In this document: positions 44,487-53,532 of the stretch, piece by piece | Numbering within the stretch: the first letter of the stretch is position 1 | Layout of the letters: the number at the start of each line of letters is the position of its first letter | From: Rikenellaceae bacterium | GTDB lineage: Bacteria; Bacteroidota; Bacteroidia; Bacteroidales; Rikenellaceae | Direction of reading: 5' to 3' | Assembly (NCBI GenBank): GCA_015060165.1 | Contig: SUZC01000003.1 | Coordinates: forward strand, 62,001-126,000 | Length of the DNA: 64,000 nucleotides | Position numbers and translations under genes: made by a program | The notes under the pieces: model-generated | What the model was told of the DNA's origin: nothing | The model's input: only the letters and a program-made list of their open reading frames with translations | The model's database searches: none

Positions 44487-45722
44487 ATGGATAACAATAA
44501 GAGAGAAACAAAAACAAAGAGCCTTGTGGCTGTGGGAAACCGTACGCCTGAGCCGTTGTTCGGCGTTGGACATAGTGTGGTTCAGAGCGATAAGTTTTGG
44601 CGTTGGGGTGACGACAATATGATGCCCTATGCGCTCTCGCTTATGTCGCGCCGCTCGACCACACACCGACGCATAATCAACGACAAGGCCGATTACATTG
44701 CCGGCAAAGGTTTTTCGTTCGACGAGAGCGAGCCTTTGCTCGCAGCACTTGTGAAGCGTGCCAACGGAGAGGGCGAGTCGCTGCGTGATGTAATAAGCCG
44801 TCTGGCTTTCGATAAGGCGCTGATGGGCAACGCTTTCCTGGAGATTGTGACCGATAGCGACCATTCGTTCCTTTCGTTCTACCATCAGGATGCCTCGCGT
44901 TGTCGTTTGGCGCGTGACTCGCAACACGTGATGATGCACCACGATTGGAGTTCATTCAATGCTTCGGAGGTGCGTAAGTTGCCGCTCTATCCGCTCTTCG
45001 AGAAGCAGGAGGATGGCTCGTTGCGCTCGGTGGTGCATTACAAGGAGTATGAGCCGATGTTTTCGCACTACGGTGTGCCGAAATATATAGCCGGTATGGG
45101 CGTCTCGGCGATTGCATATAAGACCGATTGCTGGAATATCTCGCGTTTGGACAACTCGTTCCAACTTTCAGGTGTGATGATGCTTGATGCCTCGGCCGAG
45201 AATGAGGCTGAGGCCGAGCGCATAGTGCGTGCTGCCGAGAGTAAGTTTGCGGGTAATCCTGGGCAGGTGATGTTTGTAATCCGCGAGGGAGCCGAGAATG
45301 ACAATTCGCGATTTATCCCTATCGAGTCGCAAAACGAGGGCGATTGGAGCAAATTGCACGATCAGGCTACAGGCGATATAGTGATTGCCCACTCGTGGTT
45401 CCGTTCGCTCAGTGGCCTGGATTATTCGAGCGGATTTAGTGCCGAACGAATCCTGCACGAGTATGAGGTGGCGCTCAATACGGTGATTCTGGCCGAGCAG
45501 GAGGTGCTGGTGAGCCCGATAAAACGCGTGATGAGTGAGATTGCGGGCATCGATGCTTCATCGCTGGAGATTATCAATCGTCCGCCTACACGTTCGAAAC
45601 CTATATATATGAAAGTATGGGAGGCTCGTAAGGCCGATGGCTTGGATTACGATCCAGAGGATGAGCGTCAGCAGAGCTATCTTTCGGAGATAACCAAGTA
45701 TAATGTAACCAAAATTAATTAG
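44487..45722 (+). CDS. Phage portal protein
   Basis: 411 aa. The pattern is that of phage portals: FWRWGDDNMMPYALSLMSRRSTTHRRIINDKADYIAG near the N-terminus, the wing domain with DKALMGNAFLEIV, the stem and clip part FQLSGVMMLDASAE and the long helix EYEVALNTVILAEQEVLVSPIKRVMSE. Portals form the ring through which DNA enters the head. It is complete. No terminase gene lies nearby, although portal and terminase genes usually adjoin. Confidence 0.75.
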   Translation: MDNNKRETKTKSLVAVGNRTPEPLFGVGHSVVQSDKFWRWGDDNMMPYALSLMSRRSTTHRRIINDKADYIAGKGFSFDESEPLLAALVKRANGEGESLRDVISRLAFDKALMGNAFLEIVTDSDHSFLSFYHQDASRCRLARDSQHVMMHHDWSSFNASEVRKLPLYPLFEKQEDGSLRSVVHYKEYEPMFSHYGVPKYIAGMGVSAIAYKTDCWNISRLDNSFQLSGVMMLDASAENEAEAERIVRAAESKFAGNPGQVMFVIREGAENDNSRFIPIESQNEGDWSKLHDQATGDIVIAHSWFRSLSGLDYSSGFSAERILHEYEVALNTVILAEQEVLVSPIKRVMSEIAGIDASSLEIINRPPTRSKPIYMKVWEARKADGLDYDPEDERQQSYLSEITKYNVTKIN

Positions 45723-45734
45723 TCGGAAAGAGTT

Positions 45735-46208
45735 ATGAAGCAGATTATTACGCAGGCCGAAGTGGTGGCTTTGGCCTTCTCCGACGGCGAGTACGTCGCA
45801 CCGGAGGTGATTGCTGTGGCCGACATTGATGCGGCTACGAAGAGGTGGATTCTGCCCGTGGTGGGGCAGGTATTGTGGGAGGCTGTGGCAGCAGGTCGTT
45901 ACAAAGAGTTTGCCGACGAATATCTGAAACCTGCGCTGGCAGCCTTCACCCGATGTGTGGTGCAGCCGCGACTGAACGTGGTGACAGGCCAGGCGGGGTT
46001 GGCGATGCCGGTGGGTAGCTACCATAAGGCGGCTGATGAGCAGGCTCGCGGGGAGTTGATGCGTGCACTTGTGGCACGAGCCAAGGCTCTCAGAGATAGT
46101 ATGTCGGATTATCTGGAGTCGAACGCAGCAGAGATTGTGGAATATGACCCCAAGCAGAATGTTTTAAATCGTTGCAGGTGTTATGGAGGCATTGTGCAGA
46201 TACATTAA
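45735..46208 (+). CDS. Head-tail connector-like protein (DUF6712 type)
   Basis: 157 aa, mostly helical. It starts with a short strand, and helices around KRWILPVVGQVLWEAVAAGRY and EYLKPALAAFTRCVVQPRLNV resemble gp6-type head-completion proteins found next to portal genes in Bacteroidetes phages. It overlaps the holin gene by 26 bp. The family name is from memory of similar modules and is moderately sure. Confidence 0.6.
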   Translation: MKQIITQAEVVALAFSDGEYVAPEVIAVADIDAATKRWILPVVGQVLWEAVAAGRYKEFADEYLKPALAAFTRCVVQPRLNVVTGQAGLAMPVGSYHKAADEQARGELMRALVARAKALRDSMSDYLESNAAEIVEYDPKQNVLNRCRCYGGIVQIH

Positions 46209-46608
46209 CGGATGTGCAGCAGGGCTTGTAGCCCTGTTTGCACCTGTCGTACCACTCGTCTGGTGTGTAGTGGGGTTCATCGGATTTGATTTTGTGACGG
46301 GTGTGTTGGCTTCACGTGCTGATGCCCGCCGTGCAGGAGAGGAGTGGTATCTGGAGAGCCGCGAGGCGTGGCGTACGGTGGAGAAGTTGGGATTTACGGT
46401 GGTGGCGTTGTGTATGGCCTATACGATAGATGTGGTATTGCTCGATTTTCTGCAACTCAACCTGACACGTCTGTTTGCGGGGTTTGTGTGTGGAGTGGAG
46501 ATGTGGTCGTTTATCGAGAATGCCTGCCGGATAAGCGATGCTCCGCTATTGCGCCACATACGTCGTGTGGTGCGTCAGCGTGTGAGAAAGGAGGTGGAGA
46601 GAAGATGA
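46183..46608 (+). CDS. Phage holin family protein
   Basis: 141 aa with three hydrophobic helices: about 10-38 (VALFAPVVPLVWCVVGFIGFDFVTG), 66-82 and 88-105. The tail is very basic (RRVVRQRVRKEVERR). Size and build match the holins common in Bacteroidetes prophages that let endolysin through the inner membrane. Its TGA overlaps the next ATG (ATGA). Confidence 0.72.
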   Translation: MEALCRYINGCAAGLVALFAPVVPLVWCVVGFIGFDFVTGVLASRADARRAGEEWYLESREAWRTVEKLGFTVVALCMAYTIDVVLLDFLQLNLTRLFAGFVCGVEMWSFIENACRISDAPLLRHIRRVVRQRVRKEVERR

Positions 46609-47012
46609 GTCGCGGAATAGATAATTGTAATCCGGGTAATATCAGGCGTTCGAGGGTGAGCTACAAGGGCGAGGTGCATCCTTCGCAGGATAAGGCCTTC
46701 AAGCAGTTTGAGTCGATGGAGTGGGGTTATAGGGCGATGTTTGTGTTGCTCGATACCTATCGAGTGCGATATGGGCTTTGCACATTGCGAGAGATGATTT
46801 CGCGTTATGCCCCTCCCGAAGAGAACCATACGGCATTGTATATTGAGGCGGTGAGCGATGTGACGGGCATCGATCCCGATGAACCACTCAATACCCGTTG
46901 CAGAGAGGATATGGTGCCGGTGGTGGCTGCAATGTCGCGTGTGGAGAATGGTTGTCCTGCAATTCGTGGGGAGGTGGAACGTGGCTTTGATTTGACTTGT
47001 TGGGATTGTTAA
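46605..47012 (+). CDS. Phage lysis/structural protein of the P5 type
   Basis: 135 aa from the ATG at 46605, which overlaps the holin stop. The block GIDNCNPGNIRRSRVSYKGEV and the following FKQFESMEWGYRAMFVLLDTY, then ISRYAPPEENHTALYIEAV, match proteins annotated as structural protein P5 or a small muralytic enzyme next to holins in Bacteroidales phages. It is likely to break peptidoglycan; I cannot name a catalytic residue with certainty. It is the last gene of the module. Confidence 0.68.
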   Translation: MSRGIDNCNPGNIRRSRVSYKGEVHPSQDKAFKQFESMEWGYRAMFVLLDTYRVRYGLCTLREMISRYAPPEENHTALYIEAVSDVTGIDPDEPLNTRCREDMVPVVAAMSRVENGCPAIRGEVERGFDLTCWDC

Positions 47013-47061
47013 ATTATTGTTAAAGATGGTTGGCTGGCGAGGTAATATGCTATAGGTTTAT

Positions 47062-47069
47062 TATCTTTG
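47062..47069 (+). promoter_or_regulatory. -7 box upstream of the phosphate transporter gene
   Basis: TATCTTTG lies 71 nt before the ATG. No TTG box at the normal spacing is seen, so use as a promoter is uncertain. Confidence 0.35.
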
Positions 47070-47140
47070 AGCCAGTAAATGTGCCAATGTGTCCAATTTT
47101 GTAGCTCGAAATTGGAATTTTTTGGCCGAAAAACCATTTT

Positions 47141-49366
47141 ATGAGCGAATTATATACTATTATGCTTGCCGTGTTGGCCGTGCTGGCCATATCGGGTCTT
47201 TATGTCGGAGTTACTAACGACGCAGTAAACTTCTTGAATGCTGCAATCGGCTCGAAGGTGGCTAAGATGCGTACAATTTTGGCGGTGGCTTCGGTAGGTA
47301 TCATCATCGGAGTGTTGACCTCGACCGGAATGATGGAGGTGGCACGTAGCGGTATGTTCAATCCGGGATTGTTCACTTTCCACGAGATTATGATTTTGTA
47401 TGTGAGTGTGATGTTTGCAAATGTGATTTTGCTGGATATCTACAACTCGCTTGGTTTGCCTACTTCAACCACTGTGGCGTTGGTTTTCAGCTTGTTGGGA
47501 GCTGCGATTGCGGTGTCGCTGTATAAAATTTCGGGCGATCCTACGCTTTCAATTGCAAGCTTGGGCGGATTCATCAACACTACCCGTGCGATGGGAGTTA
47601 TCTCGGCAATCTTGTTGTCGGTGGTTATTGCTTTCATATTCGGTATGCTCATAATGTGGATTTCGCGATTCATCTTCTCGTTCCGCTATCTGGGTTTGTT
47701 CCGTAAGTTCGGAGCAGTGTGGTGCGGTGCATCGTTTACGGCAATTGCTTACTTCGCAGTATTCAAGGCGTTGAAGGGCGTGTTGTCGGGCACGGCAATG
47801 TATGCGTGGATTAGCGATAATTTGCTCATTTCGTTGATTGTATGCTGGATTGTGTGCTCGATTATTCTGCAGTTCATGCAGCTATTCCGCATCAATATTT
47901 TGCGAATCAACATCCTCTCAGGTACGTTTGCATTGGCATTGGCATTTGCGGGTAACGACCTTGTGAACTTCATCGGAGTGCCTTTGGCGGGTCTCGATGC
48001 TTATAATATTGCCAAGGATGCTGGTTCGACCACAATACTGATGGAGGGTTTGAAGGAGAACTTGCCTGCACAGTTTATCTGGATGATCTTCTCAGGTGTG
48101 GTGATGATTGTAACGCTCTGGACCTCGACAAAGTCGATGAATGTGTCGCAGACCGAGATTTCACTTGCCGGTCAAGGTGACGATATGATTTCGGGTGAGC
48201 AGGACTCAAACGTCTTCTCTCGCTCTATCGTACGTGCATCGCTCGGTATGTCGAACTTCTTCGATAAGATCTTCCCTGAGTCGGTTAAGAGTTTTGTGAG
48301 TCGCCGTTTTGAGTATGTTGACGTGGAGAACAATGGTGCACCATACGATAAGATTCGTGCCGTTGTGAACCTTACCACTGCTGCGTTGCTTATCTCGGTG
48401 GGTACATCGCTCAAGTTGCCTCTTTCAACCACCTACGTATGCTTTATGGTTGCGATGGGTTCGTCGCTTGCAGATAAGGCGTGGGGTCGAGAGTCGGCCG
48501 TTCACCGTATTACGGGTGTGATGACTGTTGTGATGGGTTGGTTCGTTACGGGTATAGGTGCATTTATTATCGCTATTGCAGTAGGTTTGTTGCTTATCTG
48601 GGGTGGCACAATCGCATTTGCAGTGGTTACTTTGGCTTGCGCCTATATGCTTGTGAAGAGTAACTTCATCGACGCTAAGAAGAAAGAGGCTAAGTCGGAG
48701 AATGCTATCGAGAATGACCAGGTGGATTCTGTTGTAGGTGAGGTTTGTCGTATGATGAAGGTTTCAACTCAGATCTACGATCGTACGTTGGTGGCAGTAT
48801 TCAAAGAGGATAGAAAGGCCTTGAAGGAGCTTGTACGTGAGGCGTCCGAGATGTACGACCAGTGCCACAAGATTAAGTATAGCCTAATGCCCGCATTGCG
48901 TAAGATGAAGGGTTCGGGATTGGAGCTCTCGCTCTACTATATTCAGGTGGTTGATTACCTGAACGAGATGGCAAAGGCGTTGGTACACATTACACGTCCT
49001 GCATACGACCATATTGACAACAACCACAAGGGATTGTCGGAGGAGCAGACCGAGGATTTGAAGCATATCAACGACGATGTGGCCGAGATTTACGGCAACA
49101 TCAACCGTATGATTACCGAGAACGATTTCCGCGATATTGATGTAGTGCTTACTATGCGAGATGAGTTGTTTGAGTCGATTGCGGCTACTACCAAGTCGGA
49201 GTTGAAGCGTATCAACAACGGTGAGGGTAACACCAAGGCAAGCTTGTTCTACCTCAATATTATGAGCGAGACCAAGGCTATGGTGCTTCAGGCGCGTAAT
49301 CTGTTGAAGGCGCAGCGTTACTTCCTCGAGCACTCTGGTATGCCAAAGAACTGGTACAGACAGTAG
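47141..49366 (+). CDS. PiT family inorganic phosphate transporter with PhoU-like C-terminal domain
   Basis: 741 aa. The two family signatures are GVTNDAVNFLNAAIGS (about 23-38) and FAGNDLVNFIGVPLAG (from about 269), each in one half of the inverted membrane repeat; about ten helices run to residue 510. The last 190 residues (about 550-741) form helical bundles like PhoU (MYDQCHKIKYSLMPALRKM, FRDIDVVLTMRDELFESIAATT). It takes up phosphate with a cation. The fused PhoU-like part may set its activity, which is inference. It follows the phage-derived operon but seems to be a separate unit. Confidence 0.9.
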   Translation: MSELYTIMLAVLAVLAISGLYVGVTNDAVNFLNAAIGSKVAKMRTILAVASVGIIIGVLTSTGMMEVARSGMFNPGLFTFHEIMILYVSVMFANVILLDIYNSLGLPTSTTVALVFSLLGAAIAVSLYKISGDPTLSIASLGGFINTTRAMGVISAILLSVVIAFIFGMLIMWISRFIFSFRYLGLFRKFGAVWCGASFTAIAYFAVFKALKGVLSGTAMYAWISDNLLISLIVCWIVCSIILQFMQLFRINILRINILSGTFALALAFAGNDLVNFIGVPLAGLDAYNIAKDAGSTTILMEGLKENLPAQFIWMIFSGVVMIVTLWTSTKSMNVSQTEISLAGQGDDMISGEQDSNVFSRSIVRASLGMSNFFDKIFPESVKSFVSRRFEYVDVENNGAPYDKIRAVVNLTTAALLISVGTSLKLPLSTTYVCFMVAMGSSLADKAWGRESAVHRITGVMTVVMGWFVTGIGAFIIAIAVGLLLIWGGTIAFAVVTLACAYMLVKSNFIDAKKKEAKSENAIENDQVDSVVGEVCRMMKVSTQIYDRTLVAVFKEDRKALKELVREASEMYDQCHKIKYSLMPALRKMKGSGLELSLYYIQVVDYLNEMAKALVHITRPAYDHIDNNHKGLSEEQTEDLKHINDDVAEIYGNINRMITENDFRDIDVVLTMRDELFESIAATTKSELKRINNGEGNTKASLFYLNIMSETKAMVLQARNLLKAQRYFLEHSGMPKNWYRQ

Positions 49367-49389
49367 GAATTTGAAATTCAAAATTGATT

Positions 49390-49429
49390 AATACTCTATC
49401 TAACATCGAGTTAGATAGAGTATTTTTTT
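49390..49429 (+). terminator. Rho-independent terminator of the phosphate transporter gene
   Basis: A 14-bp perfect stem (AATACTCTATCTAA / TTAGATAGAGTATT), a 7-nt loop and seven T. The layout resembles the terminator at 2884-2921. Confidence 0.88.
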
Positions 49430-49587
49430 ATTGTTGAATGTTAAGTGAATATAAAACAGTCGTAAGACTGCGTCGTTCCATATTTTCGCATCTTCTGACG
49501 CCTGGTGATAGTGTAAGTATCTTTCTTCCTGGAAGCCGGTCTTCATTCTGTCCATCCCCGCGCAGCAATACCGAATGACATATATAG

Positions 49588-49626
49588 AAAACAAAACGGG
49601 TGTTACGCGATTGCGAACACCCGTTT
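49588..49626 (-). terminator. Terminator of the 49649-51397 lipoprotein gene
   Basis: On the minus strand the stem AAACGGGTGTT / AACACCCGTTTT is followed by TGTTTT, 23 bases after the stop. Between this and 49429 there is nothing recognisable. Confidence 0.75.
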
Positions 49627-49648
49627 ATGTTAATTGTTGCCCGGAGAA

Positions 49649-51397
49649 TTATTTGCGGGCAGCCTCGTCCAAAGCCTTGCGAGCCTCGTTCATAATCTCC
49701 AACCAAGGTTGCTTGTGGTCGGTGATTTTTGTGTTGCGAATCTTCTCCAATATAGCATCAACACCACTCATATCGGCTCCTGCGGCACGCAGTGCTCGAA
49801 CTTTCTCCGATACCTCGATGCCGTCAATCAAACGCTCAAAACGTATAGATGAGCGGTTGAAAGGATATACCAAGTATGTGTCGCCAGCCATCCAGCCTCC
49901 GAATCGAGAGTCATACTGGGGATTCTCGGCCCAAGAGTTGTAAGCCCAACGCAAGAATCCATCGTAGTCGTGAGCGATGTTCTTCCAGCCCAAAAGCTCA
50001 GCTTCGTATGGCTGCGATGTTGTGAATGTGTTGGGGTATGCGGGGGTGCAGCATACGTAGAATGTAGTGGTGTAACCTTGAGCACGGCGCTTCACGATAT
50101 CCTCGGGAGTAACGGTCTGGTGGCGCATAGCGGCACACACGTCGCGCATCATGGTGAACTTCTCGTATGAGCGGTGGTTGTCGGCCAATGCAAAGCCCAT
50201 CTCAGGCGCACAATCCATCAATACCTTAGCTGCAGCCTGCATAGCTTCGGGTGAACGCTCGTCCATAGCGATATTGGTGATTTTGAGCCAACCCTTAGCC
50301 TCCAAATGCTTCTTGAAGTCCTTCAAGAATGGCTTCCAAATAACGGGGAAGATGGGTGTGTTAGGCTCGGCCTTCACGGTAATAACCTTGCCCTCTTTCT
50401 CATCGAAATACTCCAACTCACAGTTCCAGGGCACCATAGAGTAGCAGTTGATGTACTTGTTGATACCGATTCCGAGCATAAACTCTACCCAACGGTCGAA
50501 TACCTTATAGTCGTAGCTCCAAGAACCATCCTTATGCTTTGTCCACTTAATCATAGGCTCGTAAGCGTGGTAGCACTGGTGATTCCAAGGGTCTTTGTTG
50601 AGTGTAGCGGTGATAACCTTCTGGCCGGCATCGCGCAAACGCTCCATTACGGGTTTCATTGCCTCAAAGTGAGCATCGCTCCACAACTCTACGCCGTGAG
50701 CATAGGCTACTGATGATGGGTGCTGCCACAAATCGAGGTGGAAACGCCACTCCGATGCGGGCTTCAAAGTCTTGTTCAATACCTCTACCTCCAATGGGAG
50801 CTTAGTTGTTCCCCAGCCGTTGTGGCTTACGACAACCTCTGCTGTGTAGGTGCCAGCCTCGGCATTGCTGGGGATTTCAAGGCTAACCCATACGGGGCGT
50901 GTTGTGCAAGCAGCCATATCGAAGCGTGAGAGTGTGTCGAGCATATCGGGAGCGATAACTGCCGGGCCACCCTTCTTAAATCTGTTGTAGGTCGGCTCGT
51001 CGGCCAAAGTGTAACGCACGAAACGAGTCTCGGCGATAGATGCGGGCATAGTGCCAGCCGAAGAGGTGAAATCGCTTACTGTACACTCTATGCCATTGAT
51101 AGCCTTAGAGCTCCACAATACGATTTGGGCCGATGCTCGCTCACCCTTCCAAGCCGTAATATGGAATGGTTGGTTAGAGGTCTTCTCAGGGACGATGCTG
51201 CGGGCATATTGGCTCTCGGGACAGCCCCACGCAGCATTGAGCTTGCCGCTAACTTCTGTCCAAGCAGCCTGTTGCTCTGCCGTTAGAGCTACAGGGTCGT
51301 CAGCCTCGGCAAAAGTCTCAACAGCGACATACTCTTGACAACTTGCAATAGTTGCAGCCGCCATTAAAGCTAATGTCAGATTTTTTAAATTTTTCAT
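49649..51397 (-). CDS. DUF4091/glycoside-hydrolase-like lipoprotein, paralogue 1
   Basis: 582 aa lipoprotein (lipobox IASC, Cys20). An Ig-like N-terminal part (about 60-210) has EVSWKGE-like strands (ITAWKGERASAQIVLW). A large TIM-barrel-like domain follows, with FHLDLWQHPSSVA, NKDPWNHQCY, CYSMVPWNCELEYFDE and NIAMDERSPEAMQ, the pattern of DUF4091 and related domains near GH families. The Asp/Glu in AMDER is a candidate catalytic site. It is likely a surface or periplasmic glycosidase of unknown substrate. It is very close to the next gene (51589-53322); both are leftward and each has its own -7 box and terminator. Confidence 0.72.
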   Translation of the reverse strand: MKNLKNLTLALMAAATIASCQEYVAVETFAEADDPVALTAEQQAAWTEVSGKLNAAWGCPESQYARSIVPEKTSNQPFHITAWKGERASAQIVLWSSKAINGIECTVSDFTSSAGTMPASIAETRFVRYTLADEPTYNRFKKGGPAVIAPDMLDTLSRFDMAACTTRPVWVSLEIPSNAEAGTYTAEVVVSHNGWGTTKLPLEVEVLNKTLKPASEWRFHLDLWQHPSSVAYAHGVELWSDAHFEAMKPVMERLRDAGQKVITATLNKDPWNHQCYHAYEPMIKWTKHKDGSWSYDYKVFDRWVEFMLGIGINKYINCYSMVPWNCELEYFDEKEGKVITVKAEPNTPIFPVIWKPFLKDFKKHLEAKGWLKITNIAMDERSPEAMQAAAKVLMDCAPEMGFALADNHRSYEKFTMMRDVCAAMRHQTVTPEDIVKRRAQGYTTTFYVCCTPAYPNTFTTSQPYEAELLGWKNIAHDYDGFLRWAYNSWAENPQYDSRFGGWMAGDTYLVYPFNRSSIRFERLIDGIEVSEKVRALRAAGADMSGVDAILEKIRNTKITDHKQPWLEIMNEARKALDEAARK

Positions 51398-51446
51398 TGT
51401 TTGTAGATATTTGTATATGTTTGGATTCCAATTTTATATTCATTCA

Positions 51447-51454
51447 CAAATATA
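51447..51454 (-). promoter_or_regulatory. -7 box for the 49649-51397 gene
   Basis: On the minus strand TATATTTG lies 49 nt before the ATG. The -33 element is not clear. Confidence 0.4.
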
Positions 51455-51529
51455 TGCAAAAAAAGTGACTGTAACTCCTTTGCTGGCATTTATTTGCAAC
51501 GTAGTGTGATTTTTTGCATCAAGTAAATC

Positions 51530-51568
51530 AAAAAGAGTCTGCCCGACATATTAGTTGGGCAGACCCTT
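51530..51568 (-). terminator. Terminator of the 51589-53322 lipoprotein gene
   Basis: On the minus strand GTCTGCCC pairs with GGGCAGAC around a 12-nt loop, followed by TCTTTTT. Confidence 0.82.
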
Positions 51569-51588
51569 TTGGGGTTATAATGTGGATA

Positions 51589-53322
51589 TTACTTGCGAGA
51601 TGCTTCGTCCAAAGCTGCGCGAGCCTCGGCTACAACCTTGTCCCAAGGCTGGGTGTGGTCGGTAACTTTGCCCTTGCTGATCTTCTCCAAAACAGCATTT
51701 ACAGCCGATACATCTACGCCCTCACGACGCAACTGACGTACCTTCTCGGCGATCTCGATACCATCACGCAGGCGCTCGAAGCGGATTGAAGTGCGGTTCT
51801 CGGGATATACCAAGTATGTGTCAGCCGATGTCCAATTGCCGTAACGTGAGTCGTTTACGGGATCTGCTGGCCAAGAGTTGTAAGCCCAACGCAACATACC
51901 GTCGTAGTCGCGTGACAAACCAAACCATCCGAGGAACTCAGCCTCGTAGGGGTGTGAGTGGGTGAAGGTGTTAGGATAGAACGGACCGCAGCATACGTAG
52001 AATGTTGTGTTCTGACCTGCTGCACGACGCTTGGCGATATCCTCCAACGATACGAACTGGTGCTGTGCAACACATACATCGCGCATAACGTTGAACTTCT
52101 TGAATGACTCGTGGTTGTCGGCGATAGCGAAGCCCATCTCGGGAGCGTGCTTCTTCAATACGTCAACAGCTGCCTGCATAGCCTCAGGAGCACGCTCGTC
52201 CATAGCGATGTTGGTGAATGACAACCAACCCTTTGCCTCCAGATGCTTGGTGAAATCCTTCAAGAAAGGCTCCCAGATCTTTGGGAAGATAGGCTTGCCG
52301 GGTTCAGCCTTAACGGTAACCATCTTGCCCTCCTTCTCATCGAAGTAGTGCAACTCGCAGTTCCAAGGAACCATTGAGTAGCAGTTGATCATCTTGTTGA
52401 TGCCCAGACCGAGCATCATCTCTACCCAGCGGTCGAATACCTTATAGTCGTAGCTCCAAGAGCCATCCTTGTGCTTTGTCCACTTAATCATATCCTCGTA
52501 ACCATCGTAGCACTGGTGGTTCCAAGGGTCTTTGTTCAAAGTTGCAGTGATAACCTTCTGACCAGCATCGGCAAGGCGAGCCATCAAAGGCTTCATTGCA
52601 GCAAAGTGCTCGTCGCTCCACAACTTCAAACCTTGAGCGCGTGCAACAGATGTGGGGTGCTGCCACAAATCGAGGTGGTATGCCCACTTGTCGGGAGTAG
52701 CCAATGTGTGCTTCTGAACCTCCAGCTGCAAAGGCAGGCGAACCTTACCGCAACCCTCGTGAGAGATTACAACTTCAGAGGTGTAGATACCCTCGGCTGC
52801 ATCCTGAGGAACATCGATTGTAATCCATACGGGACGAGCCGTACGGGCCTGCATATCGAAGCGATCCAATTCGTCGATCATATCGGGCTGGATGGTTGTG
52901 CCCTGCTTTACCTTGAAACGCTCGTCAGAGATAGTGTAACGTACGAAACGAGCCTTTGCAATTGATGCAGGAAGAGTGGCCTTGTCTGACTTGAAGTCTG
53001 CGATCTCGCACTTCACGCCGTTGGCACCCTTAGCTGTCCATAGTACGATTTGAGCCGACTGACGCTCGCCCTTCCACGCTACTACGTTGTGAGTCTGGTT
53101 GCATACATCGGCTGGCACTTCGCTACGGCCATAACGCCAATCTGTTGAACCCCAAGCTCCGTTGAGGGCCTTCTTAACCTCGCCCCACTTAGCCTCAGCC
53201 TCGGGAGTGAGAGCTACCGGATCGGCTACCTCGACAAATGTGTCGACGGGAACATACTCCTGGCAACCTGCGACGGTTGCTGCCGCCATTGCTACAAACA
53301 AAAATCGTTTAATTGTTCTCAT
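51589..53322 (-). CDS. DUF4091/glycoside-hydrolase-like lipoprotein, paralogue 2
   Basis: 577 aa lipoprotein (lipobox VAGC, Cys20). Domain order and length are those of paralogue 1, and long blocks are the same in both: DAGQKVITATLNKDPWNHQC, KWTKHKDGSWSYDYKVFDRW, INCYSMVPWNCEL and KHLEAKGWL. The N-terminal strands differ more. The pair arose by tandem duplication and has since diverged; whether the substrates differ is unknown. It has its own upstream region with a -7 box at 53421-53428. Confidence 0.72.
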   Translation of the reverse strand: MRTIKRFLFVAMAAATVAGCQEYVPVDTFVEVADPVALTPEAEAKWGEVKKALNGAWGSTDWRYGRSEVPADVCNQTHNVVAWKGERQSAQIVLWTAKGANGVKCEIADFKSDKATLPASIAKARFVRYTISDERFKVKQGTTIQPDMIDELDRFDMQARTARPVWITIDVPQDAAEGIYTSEVVISHEGCGKVRLPLQLEVQKHTLATPDKWAYHLDLWQHPTSVARAQGLKLWSDEHFAAMKPLMARLADAGQKVITATLNKDPWNHQCYDGYEDMIKWTKHKDGSWSYDYKVFDRWVEMMLGLGINKMINCYSMVPWNCELHYFDEKEGKMVTVKAEPGKPIFPKIWEPFLKDFTKHLEAKGWLSFTNIAMDERAPEAMQAAVDVLKKHAPEMGFAIADNHESFKKFNVMRDVCVAQHQFVSLEDIAKRRAAGQNTTFYVCCGPFYPNTFTHSHPYEAEFLGWFGLSRDYDGMLRWAYNSWPADPVNDSRYGNWTSADTYLVYPENRTSIRFERLRDGIEIAEKVRQLRREGVDVSAVNAVLEKISKGKVTDHTQPWDKVVAEARAALDEASRK

Positions 53323-53420
53323 AGAATTGATAGTTAGTATTTGTTATTAAATTCTTTTCTTCTTGCTTGGTAGCTACGCAATGCGGTAGTGGCTATGCGT
53401 ACACTCTTGCATATTACTTA

Positions 53421-53428
53421 CAAATATA
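53421..53428 (-). promoter_or_regulatory. -7 box for the 51589-53322 gene
   Basis: On the minus strand TATATTTG lies 98 nt before the ATG. No TTG box at normal spacing. Confidence 0.35.
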
Positions 53429-53502
53429 ACAAAAAAAATGGTGAACCGAGTCTCAGAGACTAATTTTATTGCTGCCATAGCCTTAATTTACACTATTATT
53501 TA

Positions 53503-53510
53503 TATCTTTG
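53503..53510 (+). promoter_or_regulatory. -7 box for the FNT channel gene
   Basis: TATCTTTG lies 22 nt before the ATG at 53533. The -33 element is weak. Confidence 0.4.
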
Positions 53511-53532
53511 CCACATACTTAATATTATTAAA

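Noticed and set aside
46344..46604. Upstream extension of the P5-type gene
   Set aside because: It would overlap the whole holin gene; the ATG at 46605 with the ATGA overlap is the natural start.
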